Shown: in pieces, positions 14,456 to 23,206 of the stretch
Layout: every line of letters starts with the position of its first letter
How positions within the stretch are numbered: the stretch's first letter is position 1
Assembly (NCBI RefSeq): GCF_003344925.1
Contig: NZ_CP031188.1
Span: forward strand, 1,486,501-1,550,500
Direction: 5' to 3'
Length of the DNA stretch: 64,000 nt
Source of the DNA: Flavobacterium arcticum
Lineage (GTDB): Bacteria; Bacteroidota; Bacteroidia; Flavobacteriales; Flavobacteriaceae
Translations under genes and position numbers: made by a program
Notes under the pieces: model-generated
Databases searched by the model: none
Told to the model about the DNA's origin: nothing
The model's input: the letters and a program-made list of their open reading frames with translations, nothing else

Positions 14456-16663
14456 TTAAAACCAAAACCCTACGCTTATCCATGTGTAGTGCTTATTAGT
14501 GTCTGGCGACCAACTGTGTTTTATTTCCAGAGGACCTATAATGCTTTCCATGCCATAGCCCATGGCATATCCTGTATACTCTGGTAGTGAGATGATATTA
14601 CCTTCGTTTAATAAATTATGCCCCACATTGGCATAGTTTGCTGTAGCGTTAAGGTGGTGTTTCCTGATGAACTCCCAGTCTAGTGTAAAGGTGCTTTTTA
14701 TATAGCTGTTGCCCGATAGGCTTATAAAATCGTATCCATAAAAATGGCGGAAGTTATTAATCGTGTTATAGCCATAGCCACCTAATATAAAATCGAAAAA
14801 GTTTGCTGTGTCTTCGCCTACAGTAATTCCTGCTTCTGTTTGCATTTCTATAGTAAAGTTGCGGTATATTTTTTTGGCTGTAGCTATCTCGGCTTTTAAA
14901 ATGGTAAAACGTTCGAAGTCTTTGTTATAGTCGCTAGAGTATAAAAACGATTTTGCTTCGCCCTGAAAATACCAACCTTTACTAGGAAAATAGCGCTTGT
15001 TATAGGAGTCGTAATTTAAGTAGCCATATACTGAGAAATAATCGCTATCGTCAAACACTTTTTTTCTATCTGTGCTTAAGGTTTCCGATTTTATTTTTAA
15101 ATGTTTAAGTTCTGCGCCACCGCCTAACAAGAATTTTTGTGCAAATATAGTTTGTATATATATTTGGTTGTTAATATCAGTATAATCTACATTAGCAGAG
15201 TTTACATCGATGTCAGATATAATATTGCCTGGCACATTACGGTTAAAACTATTTAGAGTAGAACGTACCCCATAGCTGGTATAAAAGCCGTTATCCATGT
15301 AGTAGTTAAACATGTATCTAAAGTTGTCGCCTAGCACAACGTCTAGCGCAGCTACGTCGCCACGCCTAAAGAGGTTTTTTTGAGTAAAGTTTACTAGTAC
15401 CCCACTTTTATAAAGTCCGTCATAATGCAACCCAAATTTTAGGTAACGGTTTATAGGGTTTTCTATAATAGTAAGGTTTAGTCTGTCGCCTTTACCAGTC
15501 TTTTCGAAATTGTAAGATATGGCATTGAAGTTTTGTGTAGCGTTGAGGTTGCTAATGCCACGATTGAACTTTTCGTACGAAATTTTTGTACCTGGTTTAA
15601 AGTTAAGTTTACCAATAACATAGGCTCTACTGTAATTTTTAAGTCCCGATATTTCTATTTCTGCTACAGCTATAGAGTCGTTTACCTGCATGGCTTTTTT
15701 TACAATAGGGGTGTTGCTCCCTAGTGCTTTTAGCTTATCTATTATGGCGTGTGCTGCCTCTTCTCCTTTATCAATTATTTGTCTGCCATCGTCAAACGAG
15801 ATAACGGTGTAACCCGAGATGTCTGGTTTTATATAAATGTCTGTAGCTTCGCGCTTAGCATCCATTTTCCTGATCATCTGGTAGTTGTTTATTTGTACCA
15901 GTACGCCTGTAGCTCCTTTTATTTGTGTTCTGTCTTTAAGCCCGTCTTGTACATCTACCCCAATAATAATATCGGCACCCATTTTTTTAACCTCCTCTAC
16001 AGGGTAGTTGTTAGTAACTCCGCCATCTATTAATAGTCGTCCGTCTATCTCTACAGGGTAGTATAACGATGGGAAAGCCCCACTGGCAAGTATAGCATCG
16101 GGCAATACTCCTTTATGTAATATTATTTCTTCGCCTGTTTCTATATCGGTAGCTACACAAACAAAGGGTATGGGTAGTTTATTAAAATCGCGCTGGTGTC
16201 GCACATTATCTGTAAGGCGGTTAACGGTGGTGTAGTTGTATAACCCCTTTGATAGGGCAGTAGGGAAACTGATTTTAAAGCCTTTAAAGGGTAATGATAG
16301 TGCGTAGAGCTCGTCATTACGCCTTTCGAAAAAGTTTTTAGAGCCACGAGGGGTGTAGTCTTGTATTAGTGCATCGGCATCGAGCGAGTTAAAAATAGAG
16401 TCTAGCTCTTGTGCCGAATAGCCTGCAGCATACAGCCCGCCTACAATAGCGCCCATGCTGGTACCGCCTATATAGTCTACCTTTATGCCTGCTTCTTCTA
16501 GTACTTTTAGTACGCCAATGTGGGCTAACCCTTTAGCTCCGCCACCGCTTAGTACTACGCCTATTTTGGGTCTTTTAGTATTGGTGTTAGCGCTGTTTTC
16601 CTCCTGTGCAGTAACCGTGCCTATAAGTAGTAAGCATAGTAACAGGGGAAGTATTTTTTTCAT
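14456..16663 (-). CDS. patatin-like phospholipase with C-terminal outer-membrane barrel
   Basis: 735 residues. A signal peptide (about 1-19) is followed by a patatin domain with the oxyanion loop GGGAKG, nucleophile in GTSMG (about residue 66) and the Asp of LLIDGGVTNNYP. A POTRA-like linker (about 330-400) follows, then a BamA/Omp85-type beta barrel ending in aromatic GFWF. This is the layout of type Vd autotransporters such as PlpD and of related Bacteroidetes proteins. The start shares one base with the uvrC stop (TGATG). Probable phospholipase exposed at or released from the outer membrane. Confidence 0.88.
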   Translation of the reverse strand: MKKILPLLLCLLLIGTVTAQEENSANTNTKRPKIGVVLSGGGAKGLAHIGVLKVLEEAGIKVDYIGGTSMGAIVGGLYAAGYSAQELDSIFNSLDADALIQDYTPRGSKNFFERRNDELYALSLPFKGFKISFPTALSKGLYNYTTVNRLTDNVRHQRDFNKLPIPFVCVATDIETGEEIILHKGVLPDAILASGAFPSLYYPVEIDGRLLIDGGVTNNYPVEEVKKMGADIIIGVDVQDGLKDRTQIKGATGVLVQINNYQMIRKMDAKREATDIYIKPDISGYTVISFDDGRQIIDKGEEAAHAIIDKLKALGSNTPIVKKAMQVNDSIAVAEIEISGLKNYSRAYVIGKLNFKPGTKISYEKFNRGISNLNATQNFNAISYNFEKTGKGDRLNLTIIENPINRYLKFGLHYDGLYKSGVLVNFTQKNLFRRGDVAALDVVLGDNFRYMFNYYMDNGFYTSYGVRSTLNSFNRNVPGNIISDIDVNSANVDYTDINNQIYIQTIFAQKFLLGGGAELKHLKIKSETLSTDRKKVFDDSDYFSVYGYLNYDSYNKRYFPSKGWYFQGEAKSFLYSSDYNKDFERFTILKAEIATAKKIYRNFTIEMQTEAGITVGEDTANFFDFILGGYGYNTINNFRHFYGYDFISLSGNSYIKSTFTLDWEFIRKHHLNATANYANVGHNLLNEGNIISLPEYTGYAMGYGMESIIGPLEIKHSWSPDTNKHYTWISVGFWF

Positions 16664-18459
16664 CAGTTCGGTTTTGAATGATAGAATTCAGTAATTTTTT
16701 TTGCTTTGGCAGGACCTATTACTTTGGCAATGTCTGCTTCGGGTGCTTCTTTTAATCGTTTTACCGATTTAAACTGTTTTAGCAATGCCACCATTGTTTT
16801 TTCGCCAATACCAGGGATGCTTTCTACTGATGTTTGTAGCGCATTCTTACTTCGCTTATCGCGATGGTGTGTAATGCCAAATCGGTGTGCCTCGTTGCGC
16901 AGGTGTTGGATAACCTTTAAGGTTTCCGATTTTTTGTCTAAATACATCGGTATCGAGTCGCCTGGATAGAATATTTCTTCAAGCCTTTTTGCGATGCCTA
17001 AGATAGTGATTTTACCACGTAGCCCCAAGATATCTAAGCTTTTTAATGCCGAAGATAATTGTCCCTTACCTCCGTCTATAATAATGAGTTGGGGTAGGGG
17101 TTGGTCTTCTTCGAGCAGGCGGCGATATCTACGGAAAACGACCTCTTCCATACTCGCAAAATCGTTAGGCCCTTCTACGGTTTTTATATTAAAATGGCGG
17201 TAGTCTTTTTTGCTAGGTTTACCGTCTTTAAACACCACGCAAGCCGCAACGGGGTTTGTACCCTGAATATTACTATTATCAAAACATTCTATATGGCGAG
17301 GCTCTGCAGGTAGGCGCAGGTCTTTTTTCATTTGTGCCATAATGCGGTTGGTGTGCCGTTCGGGGTCTACTATTTTTATTTGTTTTAGCTGATCCATACG
17401 GTAAAAACGGGCATTGCGCTCGCTTAAATCTAAAATCTGCTTTTTATCGCCTAGTTTGGGTACGGTTACTTTTACATTTTCGCCTAAGTTGATAGGGTGG
17501 GTGGCTAATACTTCTCTGGAAAGTAACTGGAAACGCTCGCGAAGCTCTACGGCTGCAATTTGCAACAGCTCTTCGTCAGATTCTTCTAGTTTCTTTTTTA
17601 TTTCCATGGTGTGCGAGCGGATGATAGCCCCATGCGATACCTGTATAAAGTTGATGTATGCCATAGCCTCATCACTTATAATGCTAAATACATCGAGGTT
17701 ATTAATCCGCGGATTAAACACGGTGCTGCGGGCTTGGTAGTTTTCGAGGGCTTCTATCTTCTCTTTTATCTCTTGTGCTTCTTCAAACTTCATATCGGCA
17801 GCCAAATTGTGCATATGGCTGTGAAATGCTTTTAGGCTTTCTTTAAAATTACCTTTTAGTATTTCGCGAATGGCGGCTACATGACGTTGGTATTCTTCGA
17901 GTGGTTCGTAGCCCTCGCAAGGACCTTTACAGTTGCCTATGTGGTATTCTAAACACACTTTGTATTTGCCTGATTGTATATTGCTTTTACTAAGGTCGTA
18001 ATTGCAAGTGCGCAAGGGGTATAGTTCTTTAATAAGCCCCAGTAGGGTTTGCACGGTTTTAAAGGAGGTATAAGGGCCAAAATATTCTGAGCCGTCTTTT
18101 ATAACGTTGCGGGTAGCAAACACGCGCGAAAAAGGTTCTTTCTTGATGCATATCCACGGGTAGCTTTTGTCGTCTTTTAAGAGTACGTTATAGCGTGGTT
18201 GCAGGTTTTTTATCAGGTTGTTTTCTAGTAGTAGTGCCTCGCTCTCTGTAGGGACTACGATGTGCTTTACTCTGACTATTTTGCGCACCATAACGCGTAT
18301 GCGACCCGAGTCGTTTGTCTTGTTGAAGTAAGACATTACGCGCTTTTTTAGGTTTTTTGCCTTGCCTACATAAAGCAGCTTGTCGTCTTTATCAAAATAT
18401 TGATATACGCCCGGGCTATCGGGTAGGGTTTGTATTTGGAGTTCCAACGGCGTTTGCAT
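16663..18459 (-). CDS. uvrC: excinuclease ABC subunit C
   Basis: 598 residues. UvrC makes the dual incisions in nucleotide excision repair. Visible parts are the N-terminal GIY-YIG domain (PGVYQYFDKDDKLLYVGKAK), the UVR domain (AADMKFEEAQEIKEKIEALE, about 215-235), the RNase H-like endonuclease half (ECFDNSNIQGTNPVAACVVF), and C-terminal helix-hairpin-helix (SIPGIGEKTMVALLKQFKS). Length is normal. It is directly followed by the patatin gene with a one-base overlap. Confidence 0.96.
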   Translation of the reverse strand: MQTPLELQIQTLPDSPGVYQYFDKDDKLLYVGKAKNLKKRVMSYFNKTNDSGRIRVMVRKIVRVKHIVVPTESEALLLENNLIKNLQPRYNVLLKDDKSYPWICIKKEPFSRVFATRNVIKDGSEYFGPYTSFKTVQTLLGLIKELYPLRTCNYDLSKSNIQSGKYKVCLEYHIGNCKGPCEGYEPLEEYQRHVAAIREILKGNFKESLKAFHSHMHNLAADMKFEEAQEIKEKIEALENYQARSTVFNPRINNLDVFSIISDEAMAYINFIQVSHGAIIRSHTMEIKKKLEESDEELLQIAAVELRERFQLLSREVLATHPINLGENVKVTVPKLGDKKQILDLSERNARFYRMDQLKQIKIVDPERHTNRIMAQMKKDLRLPAEPRHIECFDNSNIQGTNPVAACVVFKDGKPSKKDYRHFNIKTVEGPNDFASMEEVVFRRYRRLLEEDQPLPQLIIIDGGKGQLSSALKSLDILGLRGKITILGIAKRLEEIFYPGDSIPMYLDKKSETLKVIQHLRNEAHRFGITHHRDKRSKNALQTSVESIPGIGEKTMVALLKQFKSVKRLKEAPEADIAKVIGPAKAKKITEFYHSKPN

Positions 18460-18807
18460 ACTACAAAGTTAGTATTAAAGTCCTAAAGTTTGTAAAGTCC
18501 TAAAGTTGAAAGTTTATAAAGTTTTATTAGTTGTCAGGAAAAAGGCATTAGTTTACAGTTGCGGGTTACGCGTCATTACTTCGTCTGTTCGGGCTTTGCC
18601 CTCGGGTGCGAGGAGGTACGACGTGGCAATCTTTAAAAAGGTTATATATAAATTTACACTTTTGGAAAAACAAATGGCGAGTTATAAATTTGCAGTAAAA
18701 TAAGAAACTTCCTTACAAAAAGGCTTTTTAAGCCCAAATAATTTTATCATCAATTAACGACGTATAGATGTCAAGAACTAAAAAATAAGGGTGTCTATAT
18801 TTTAATT
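18460..18807. other. gap upstream of uvrC with repeats
   Basis: No gene. It contains a tandem AAAGTCCTAAAGTTTGTA-like duplication near 18477-18515, an inverted long REP-like copy (18570-18633) and AT-rich filler. An open frame across the REP copy is not regarded as a gene. Confidence 0.55.
18570..18633 (-). repeat. REP-like dispersed repeat, long inverted copy
   Basis: Read on the minus strand it has the same gATTGCCACGTCGTACCTCC start as the copy at 19280-19309, but carries an extra inner segment (GGGCAAAGCCC hairpin) before the closing AATGACGC. Confidence 0.55.
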
Positions 18808-18815
18808 ATATTTGT
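18808..18815 (+). promoter_or_regulatory. -7 box of the heptad-peptide transcription unit
   Basis: TATATTTG matches TAnnTTTG exactly. Transcription would start near 18821. No TTG is seen at the standard -33 distance. Confidence 0.4.
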
Positions 18816-18958
18816 AGTAAACAAAAAAGCCAAGAGCTGCAACTCATGGCTAATTTTTAAACAGCATTTGCTGTAATATTTCTGTTACGGTTTAACCGTA
18901 CTCTTATTGCCCATCATAGAGGTGAGTTCCTATGAAAGGATAACTTAATTTTAAAAAA

Positions 18959-19063
18959 ATGAATAAAATTAAAACTAAGGGCTTAACGTCCTTTATTAAA
19001 AATTTAACTTTATTAATCAGAAGCTTAACACTCTTATTAAAAGAGTTGACCACTTTACTATAA
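18959..19063 (+). CDS. 34-residue heptad-repeat hydrophobic peptide
   Basis: ATG at 18959, TAA at 19061-19063. The peptide is basic then hydrophobic, with a strict seven-residue period: LTSFIKN, LTLLIRS, LTLLLKE, LTTLL. This gives an amphipathic helix with Leu/Ile on one face. An in-frame stop just upstream (ATGAAAGGATAA, 18932-18943) fixes the start. It is followed 22 bp later by a strong terminator. Size and character resemble small membrane-active peptides such as type I toxins; no family is recognised and expression is unproven. Confidence 0.45.
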   Translation: MNKIKTKGLTSFIKNLTLLIRSLTLLLKELTTLL

Positions 19064-19085
19064 GTGTTAATTTAGTTTCTAACAG

Positions 19086-19111
19086 CCACCTGTTGACGCA
19101 GGTGGTTTTTT
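19086..19111 (+). terminator. intrinsic terminator
   Basis: CCACCTG (19086-19092) and CAGGTGG (19099-19105) form a GC-rich stem with loop TTGACG, followed directly by six T. Confidence 0.85.
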
Positions 19112-19128
19112 ATTTATAGTACAAATAT

Positions 19129-19280
19129 AAAAAGAAGTAACGAAAGAAACAATAAAAGAGGAACAAAAAGAAGTAACGAAAGAAACAATAAAAGAGAAAA
19201 CAAAAAGAAGTAACGAAAGAAACAATAAAAGAGGAACAAAAAGAAGTAACGAAAGAAATAATAAAAGAGAAAACAAAAAG
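19129..19280. repeat. minisatellite, four 36/37-bp units
   Basis: Units at 19129-19164, 19165-19201, 19202-19237 and 19238-19274, alternating 36 and 37 bp (a 73-bp double unit twice), plus a 6-bp partial. The unit begins AAAAAGAAGTAACGAAAGAA. Copies are nearly identical, suggesting recent slippage. No start codon opens a convincing frame in the repeat on the plus strand. Confidence 0.85.
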
Positions 19281-19309
19281 ATTGCCACGTCGTACCTCCT
19301 CGCAATGAC
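19280..19309 (+). repeat. REP-like dispersed repeat, copy 5
   Basis: Almost identical to the copy at 194-223 (one change in the centre) and directly abuts the minisatellite. Confidence 0.6.
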
Positions 19310-19581
19310 GCATAACTCATAACTTGTAACTCGCCAGCCACAACCAAAACCCAACGGCATAGAACGCTGTGGTGTATAGAAAATTACAAAAGCGGTGTTA
19401 AGAAGCATTCGGTGTTTGAGCACAGCGAGTTCGAATGGTTTAGCCACTTGCAGTAATTTTTAGCTTAAGGCGTTCCAGCCTTGACTTTTTCGTTCTTTTG
19501 TGTCAAGACAAAAGGACAGCCAACCCGCAACACAAAACCCGAAATACACTACCTTTACACAGTTAACGCAACTGTAAATTT
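19310..19581. other. gap with a further intergenic repeat
   Basis: No gene. It includes a TTCTTTTGTGTCAAGACAAAA hairpin-type element near 19492-19513, related to 24374-24400. The remainder looks like degenerate repeat sequence common in flavobacterial intergenic DNA. Confidence 0.4.
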
Positions 19582-20550
19582 ATGTCGTACAAAAATATAA
19601 CGATACTTGGCGAAACTATTTTGCCTGGCGAAAGCAAAACCATTAATATGGAAATTGCACGCTTGCACACTATGACTAAACTAAAAGTGCCTATAATTAT
19701 AGAACGTGCCGAAGAAGATGGTCCTGTGGTGCTGTTTACGGCATCTATTCACGGTGATGAGATAAATGGCACAGAGATAGTGCGCCAACTGATTGTAAGG
19801 AAAATAAACAAGCCGAAGCGCGGTACTATTATTTGTATTCCTGTGGTTAATATTTTTGGTTTTGTAAACAAGAGTAGGGAGTTTCCTGATGGGCGCGACC
19901 TTAATCGGGTTTTTCCGGGTAGTCAGCGGGGTTCGCTTGCCGGGCGTTTTGCATGGCATTTGTTTAGGGAGATTATCCCGAATGTAGATTATTGTATTGA
20001 CTATCATGCAGGGGGTGCGAGCCGTTTTAATGCGCCACAAATTCGTATTGTGCCGAATAATCCAGACCTTAAAGCACTTGCCGATGTGTTTAATGCGCCG
20101 TTTACGTTATATTCTAAAAATATTTCGGGGTCTTTTCGTAATGCGTGTGGCAGGCTGGGTGTAAAAATATTGTTGTATGAAGGTGGTAAGTCCCTCGACT
20201 TGAACCGAGATGTTACTCAAGCTGCGGTGCGTGGTACTAAGCGTTTTTTAAATCATTTGGATATGCTTAACCCGAAGAAAAAATTTAAACCAGCTCCTAC
20301 GCCATCGGTATATATAGAACGCTCGGCATGGGTGCGGGCTACCTATTCGGGGTTATTTCAAAATCGTACGCCTACAGGTAAACTAGTAGAAAAAGGCGAG
20401 GCTATAGCACTTATTACAGATCCTTTTGGCGATTTTGAACATGTGGTAAAAGCACCACATAGGGGATATATTATTAATAGTAATGATGCGCCTATTGTAT
20501 ATCAGGGCGATGCTATTTTTCATATTACCATGAAATTGACAGAACAATAA
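19582..20550 (+). CDS. succinylglutamate desuccinylase/aspartoacylase-family zinc hydrolase
   Basis: 322 residues. An M14-like zinc hydrolase: the metal-binding His and Glu are in ASIHGDEINGTEI, the substrate Arg/Asn stretch is DGRDLNRVFPGS, the third ligand is in IDYHAGG, and the catalytic Glu is probably in LLYEGGKS. A beta-rich C-terminal domain (KGEAIALITDPFGDF) is typical of this branch. Such proteins deacylate N-acyl amino acids or act on RimK-type modified substrates. No rimK gene is adjacent, so the substrate is unknown. Confidence 0.85.
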   Translation: MSYKNITILGETILPGESKTINMEIARLHTMTKLKVPIIIERAEEDGPVVLFTASIHGDEINGTEIVRQLIVRKINKPKRGTIICIPVVNIFGFVNKSREFPDGRDLNRVFPGSQRGSLAGRFAWHLFREIIPNVDYCIDYHAGGASRFNAPQIRIVPNNPDLKALADVFNAPFTLYSKNISGSFRNACGRLGVKILLYEGGKSLDLNRDVTQAAVRGTKRFLNHLDMLNPKKKFKPAPTPSVYIERSAWVRATYSGLFQNRTPTGKLVEKGEAIALITDPFGDFEHVVKAPHRGYIINSNDAPIVYQGDAIFHITMKLTEQ

Positions 20551-20608
20551 ATAACCAGTGTCAGTTTGCAGTATGATTGGCTATAAGCTGGATGCTTCTT
20601 AAAAACAT

Positions 20609-20647
20609 AAACATCCTGCAGGGTTTGTAAACCTTGCAGGATGTTTT
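20609..20647. terminator. bidirectional terminator
   Basis: ACATCCTGCA (20611-20620) pairs with TGCAGGATGT (20635-20644), with GGTTT/AAACC inside. It lies between convergent genes. A similar CCTG...CAGG element occurs at 30606-30645. Confidence 0.75.
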
Positions 20648-20675
20648 ATTTATATTATAAACTGAAAACTAAAGG

Positions 20676-20831
20676 CTATGCTTCTTGCCTGTCGGTTTCG
20701 TCGTCGTTTTCAGAGTAAGAGTCTGGTTCTTGTTTTGGCTTAGTAGTTAATACTTTATAGAAAAAATATACTGCTGCGGCAATTACTATGCCTTGCGCCG
20801 TTACCATTGTAATTAGTGCTTCTGTTTTCAT
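20676..20831 (-). CDS. 51-residue membrane protein coupled to the NSS transporter
   Basis: ATG at 20831 (minus) overlaps the transporter stop as ATGA, so translation is coupled. The peptide has one transmembrane helix (ALITMVTAQGIVIAAAVYFF) and an acidic, Glu/Asp-rich tail. Small partner subunits of NSS transporters are known (MetS of the methionine/alanine importer MetPS). Similarity here is in position, size and topology rather than clear sequence, so the assignment as transporter accessory subunit is inference. Confidence 0.65.
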   Translation of the reverse strand: MKTEALITMVTAQGIVIAAAVYFFYKVLTTKPKQEPDSYSENDDETDRQEA

Positions 20832-22642
20832 GAGTGTACCCTTCCTTCTTTTCTACGTTTAATAAATGCTCTATATACTACTAGGCTAATAAATAATAAT
20901 AATGCTACCAGTAACAGCCTGCCTATGGTTTTATAGAACACGTTGTTGGTAAATTTACCTTCGGCAATTGTATCATTAGGCGCTATTGTTTGCCCTACTG
21001 TTACCACAGGATTTTGTCCTTTTTTAAAGCTGTATGTTTTATAATCAGTAAAAGTTAGTGCTTCTAGTTTATCAAGTTTCTTGTTGTATACTTTTTTCTC
21101 GTTTTGGAACGATAGTTTAATAAAATCGGTTGTAACCGAGTCTACTACGCCAGTTTTTAAACCTTCTGAATCAAATTTTTCGGCATAATAAGCATCGGCA
21201 AACCACTCTTTATTATTAGTGTCATCGTTAGCTATTTTTGCAGCCATATCTGGTAAACTGGCTACTAATACCCATCCTAATAGTAGTGGGGTAACCACAA
21301 GAATTAAATATTTAAAGAATATAGGTACTTTAATGTCGGCACCCATATTTATCTCTGCCCATCCTTTCTTGATACCAAATATCCAAGAGAATAGTACTGT
21401 TTCTAAGAATGCAAATACTACAAGGCTAACGGTTCCTGCCCAGTAGTCATACTCGTCGAAAACGCCTTGCTGGAAGAAAAACACTGTAGGTAAACCCATA
21501 ATAAGTGCAATAAGCCCGAAAGACCATGCGCCTTTTTTGCCACTCCAGTTAAACTCGTCGCGCATAAAGCCCATCCAAGGTGTACCCATTGCGAGCGATG
21601 AGGTAATACCGGCAAAGAACAATAGCCCGAACCAAAAGATACCTGCAAATATTGCGAGTGTTTCGCCCCATTGCTGGAAGAGATATGGCATAGTTTGGAA
21701 CGCCATACCAAAGCCTGCATTTTGCAATACCCAGTCAAGACCAAGGTAACCAGCAGCAATAGGGATTACGATAAGGCTACCTAGTACTACTTCTACAAAC
21801 TCGTTCATAAAACCTGCCGATACAGCATTTAGTGCTACATCGTCTTTAGATTTTAGGTAGGCTGCATAGCAGTGAATTGTACCCATACCTACAGATAGGG
21901 TAAAGAATATTTGTCCTGCTGCGGCAAGCCACACTTTAGGGTTGGCAAGTGAGTCATATTGTGGTGTCCACAAGAAGTTAAGACCATCCCATGCGTTAGC
22001 ATCAGGGAAAAGGTCTGAAGCTCCATCAGTACCCAATGTTAAACCTCTTATGGCTAGTATAGCTCCGAATACTAATAGTAGCGGAATACCTATTTTGGCT
22101 ACGCGCTCTATTCCTTTTAGTCCTTTAGAGAGTATAAAGGTGTTTAGTAATAAACATAATATATAAAAGACAATGGCCTCATAAGGGATGCCTGTTGTCG
22201 ATTTTCCTATGGTGGTGTAGTCGTTAAAGAAACCTGCTATTTCGGCTTGGTTCATGGTGCTAAATGTACCTCTAACGGAGTGGTACACGTAGCTCATTGT
22301 CCACGATTCGATATAACAGTAGTAAGAGGCTACGGCAATATTAGTGAATATCCCGAAAACACCTATGTATTTCCAGATACGTCCTTTTGCCATAGTGTCT
22401 AATATATATGGTGTACTGTGGTTGCCATAGCGACCGCCATAACGCCCTGTAGACCACTCTATAAATAGTAATGGTATTCCCATTACTACAAAGCAAACAA
22501 GATAAGGAATGATAAATGCGCCTCCGCCGTTTTCTACTGCTTGTACGGGAAACCTTAAAAAGTTACCAAGCCCAACAGCATTACCAGCCATAGCGAGAAT
22601 TAAGCCTACCCTGGAACCCCACGATTCTGCTTTTCCTGACAT
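20828..22642 (-). CDS. sodium-dependent NSS (SNF)-family transporter
   Basis: 604 residues, about 12 transmembrane helices. TM1 has the NSS signature WGSRVGLILAMAGNAVGLGN plus FLRFP, whose unwound region binds Na+ and the amino-acid substrate. NGGGAFIIPYL and the long extracytoplasmic loops are also typical. A C-terminal extension (about 480-575) before the final helix is longer than in LeuT-like members. Likely imports an amino acid with sodium. It overlaps the small membrane ORF by 4 bp (ATGA). Confidence 0.93.
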   Translation of the reverse strand: MSGKAESWGSRVGLILAMAGNAVGLGNFLRFPVQAVENGGGAFIIPYLVCFVVMGIPLLFIEWSTGRYGGRYGNHSTPYILDTMAKGRIWKYIGVFGIFTNIAVASYYCYIESWTMSYVYHSVRGTFSTMNQAEIAGFFNDYTTIGKSTTGIPYEAIVFYILCLLLNTFILSKGLKGIERVAKIGIPLLLVFGAILAIRGLTLGTDGASDLFPDANAWDGLNFLWTPQYDSLANPKVWLAAAGQIFFTLSVGMGTIHCYAAYLKSKDDVALNAVSAGFMNEFVEVVLGSLIVIPIAAGYLGLDWVLQNAGFGMAFQTMPYLFQQWGETLAIFAGIFWFGLLFFAGITSSLAMGTPWMGFMRDEFNWSGKKGAWSFGLIALIMGLPTVFFFQQGVFDEYDYWAGTVSLVVFAFLETVLFSWIFGIKKGWAEINMGADIKVPIFFKYLILVVTPLLLGWVLVASLPDMAAKIANDDTNNKEWFADAYYAEKFDSEGLKTGVVDSVTTDFIKLSFQNEKKVYNKKLDKLEALTFTDYKTYSFKKGQNPVVTVGQTIAPNDTIAEGKFTNNVFYKTIGRLLLVALLLFISLVVYRAFIKRRKEGRVHS

Positions 22643-23206
22643 AAAAGAATGTTTTTTGGTTAATTATAGGCTTCAAAGATAGGAAAACAAACCAAAAAAC
22701 AACAAAAAGCGGAAACTTTGGTGCTTAAAAATAAATATCCGTAAAAGGTTTTAACAGATTTGCGATAAAGTTGATAACGATAGTGGTTGCTTGTTGTGGG
22801 TTTTGGGTCTTGTTTTACTGTGATTTTGTGTTCTTTTAACGCAGATGAAGCGGATTGTGCAGATGATCGCAGGTTATGAGTAGCGAAATATTAGTTTTGT
22901 CATGCTGAGGTACGAAGCATCTTTTTGATATGAATGAGATTCTTTATTACGCTTCGCTGCATTCAGAATGACAGCTCGTAGCTTATAACCCTAAAACAGT
23001 TTTTTTAATAAAAATTAAATCTTCCTCATTTTTTCTCAAAAACCACAGCCTAAAATTAAATTTTTCCGATATTTGTTACATGAATTCGCAATGGCTCGGT
23101 TTATTAAGCTATTTAAAATTCCTCATCAAGAGAAATCCTGAGTGAGGCAGTTGTTGTTATAACTGTTTTTCAATTTTACTGTTTAATAACTAAATACATT
23201 TTAATT
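22643..23206. other. 564-bp divergent intergenic region
   Basis: No gene seen. It holds the transporter promoter (22674-22681 box), an inverted repeat-like element at about 22904-22975 (CATGCTGAGGTACGAAGCAT to ATTCAGAATGACAG) and AT-rich sequence upstream of hmgA. Confidence 0.55.
22674..22681 (-). promoter_or_regulatory. -7 box of the NSS transporter gene
   Basis: TATCTTTG on the minus strand with a TTG 21 bp further upstream in a T-rich stretch; about 31 bp before the start codon. Confidence 0.5.

Larger units (their letters stand above)
18821..19111 (+). ncRNA. candidate structured transcript with several hairpins
   Basis: From the promoter box to the terminator there is a chain of short hairpins: GCCAaGAG/CTCaTGGC (18829-18850), ACAGC/GCTGT, ACGGT/ACCGT, CACTCTT/AAGAGTT and the terminator. 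Only one small ORF (18959-19063) lies in it, near the 3' half. It could be an mRNA with a structured leader or a dual-function RNA. tmRNA and RNase P RNA features are absent. Confidence 0.4.

Noticed and set aside
18506..18703. 65-codon plus-strand frame after uvrC
   Set aside because: It runs through a REP-like repeat and its product resembles translated repeat (RRYDVAIF), seen also from the copy near 19300.
18821..19111. tmRNA, 6S or RNase P RNA
   Set aside because: The tRNA-like ends, tag frame, long 6S-type helix and RNase P conserved core are not present.
19129..19280. CRISPR array for the 36/37-bp repeats
   Set aside because: Copies are directly adjacent with no spacers and no cas genes are nearby; it is a minisatellite.
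19079..19447. Phe/Leu-rich minus-strand coding frames
   Set aside because: They are translations of the minisatellite and REP copy, with low-complexity products and no gene-like context.
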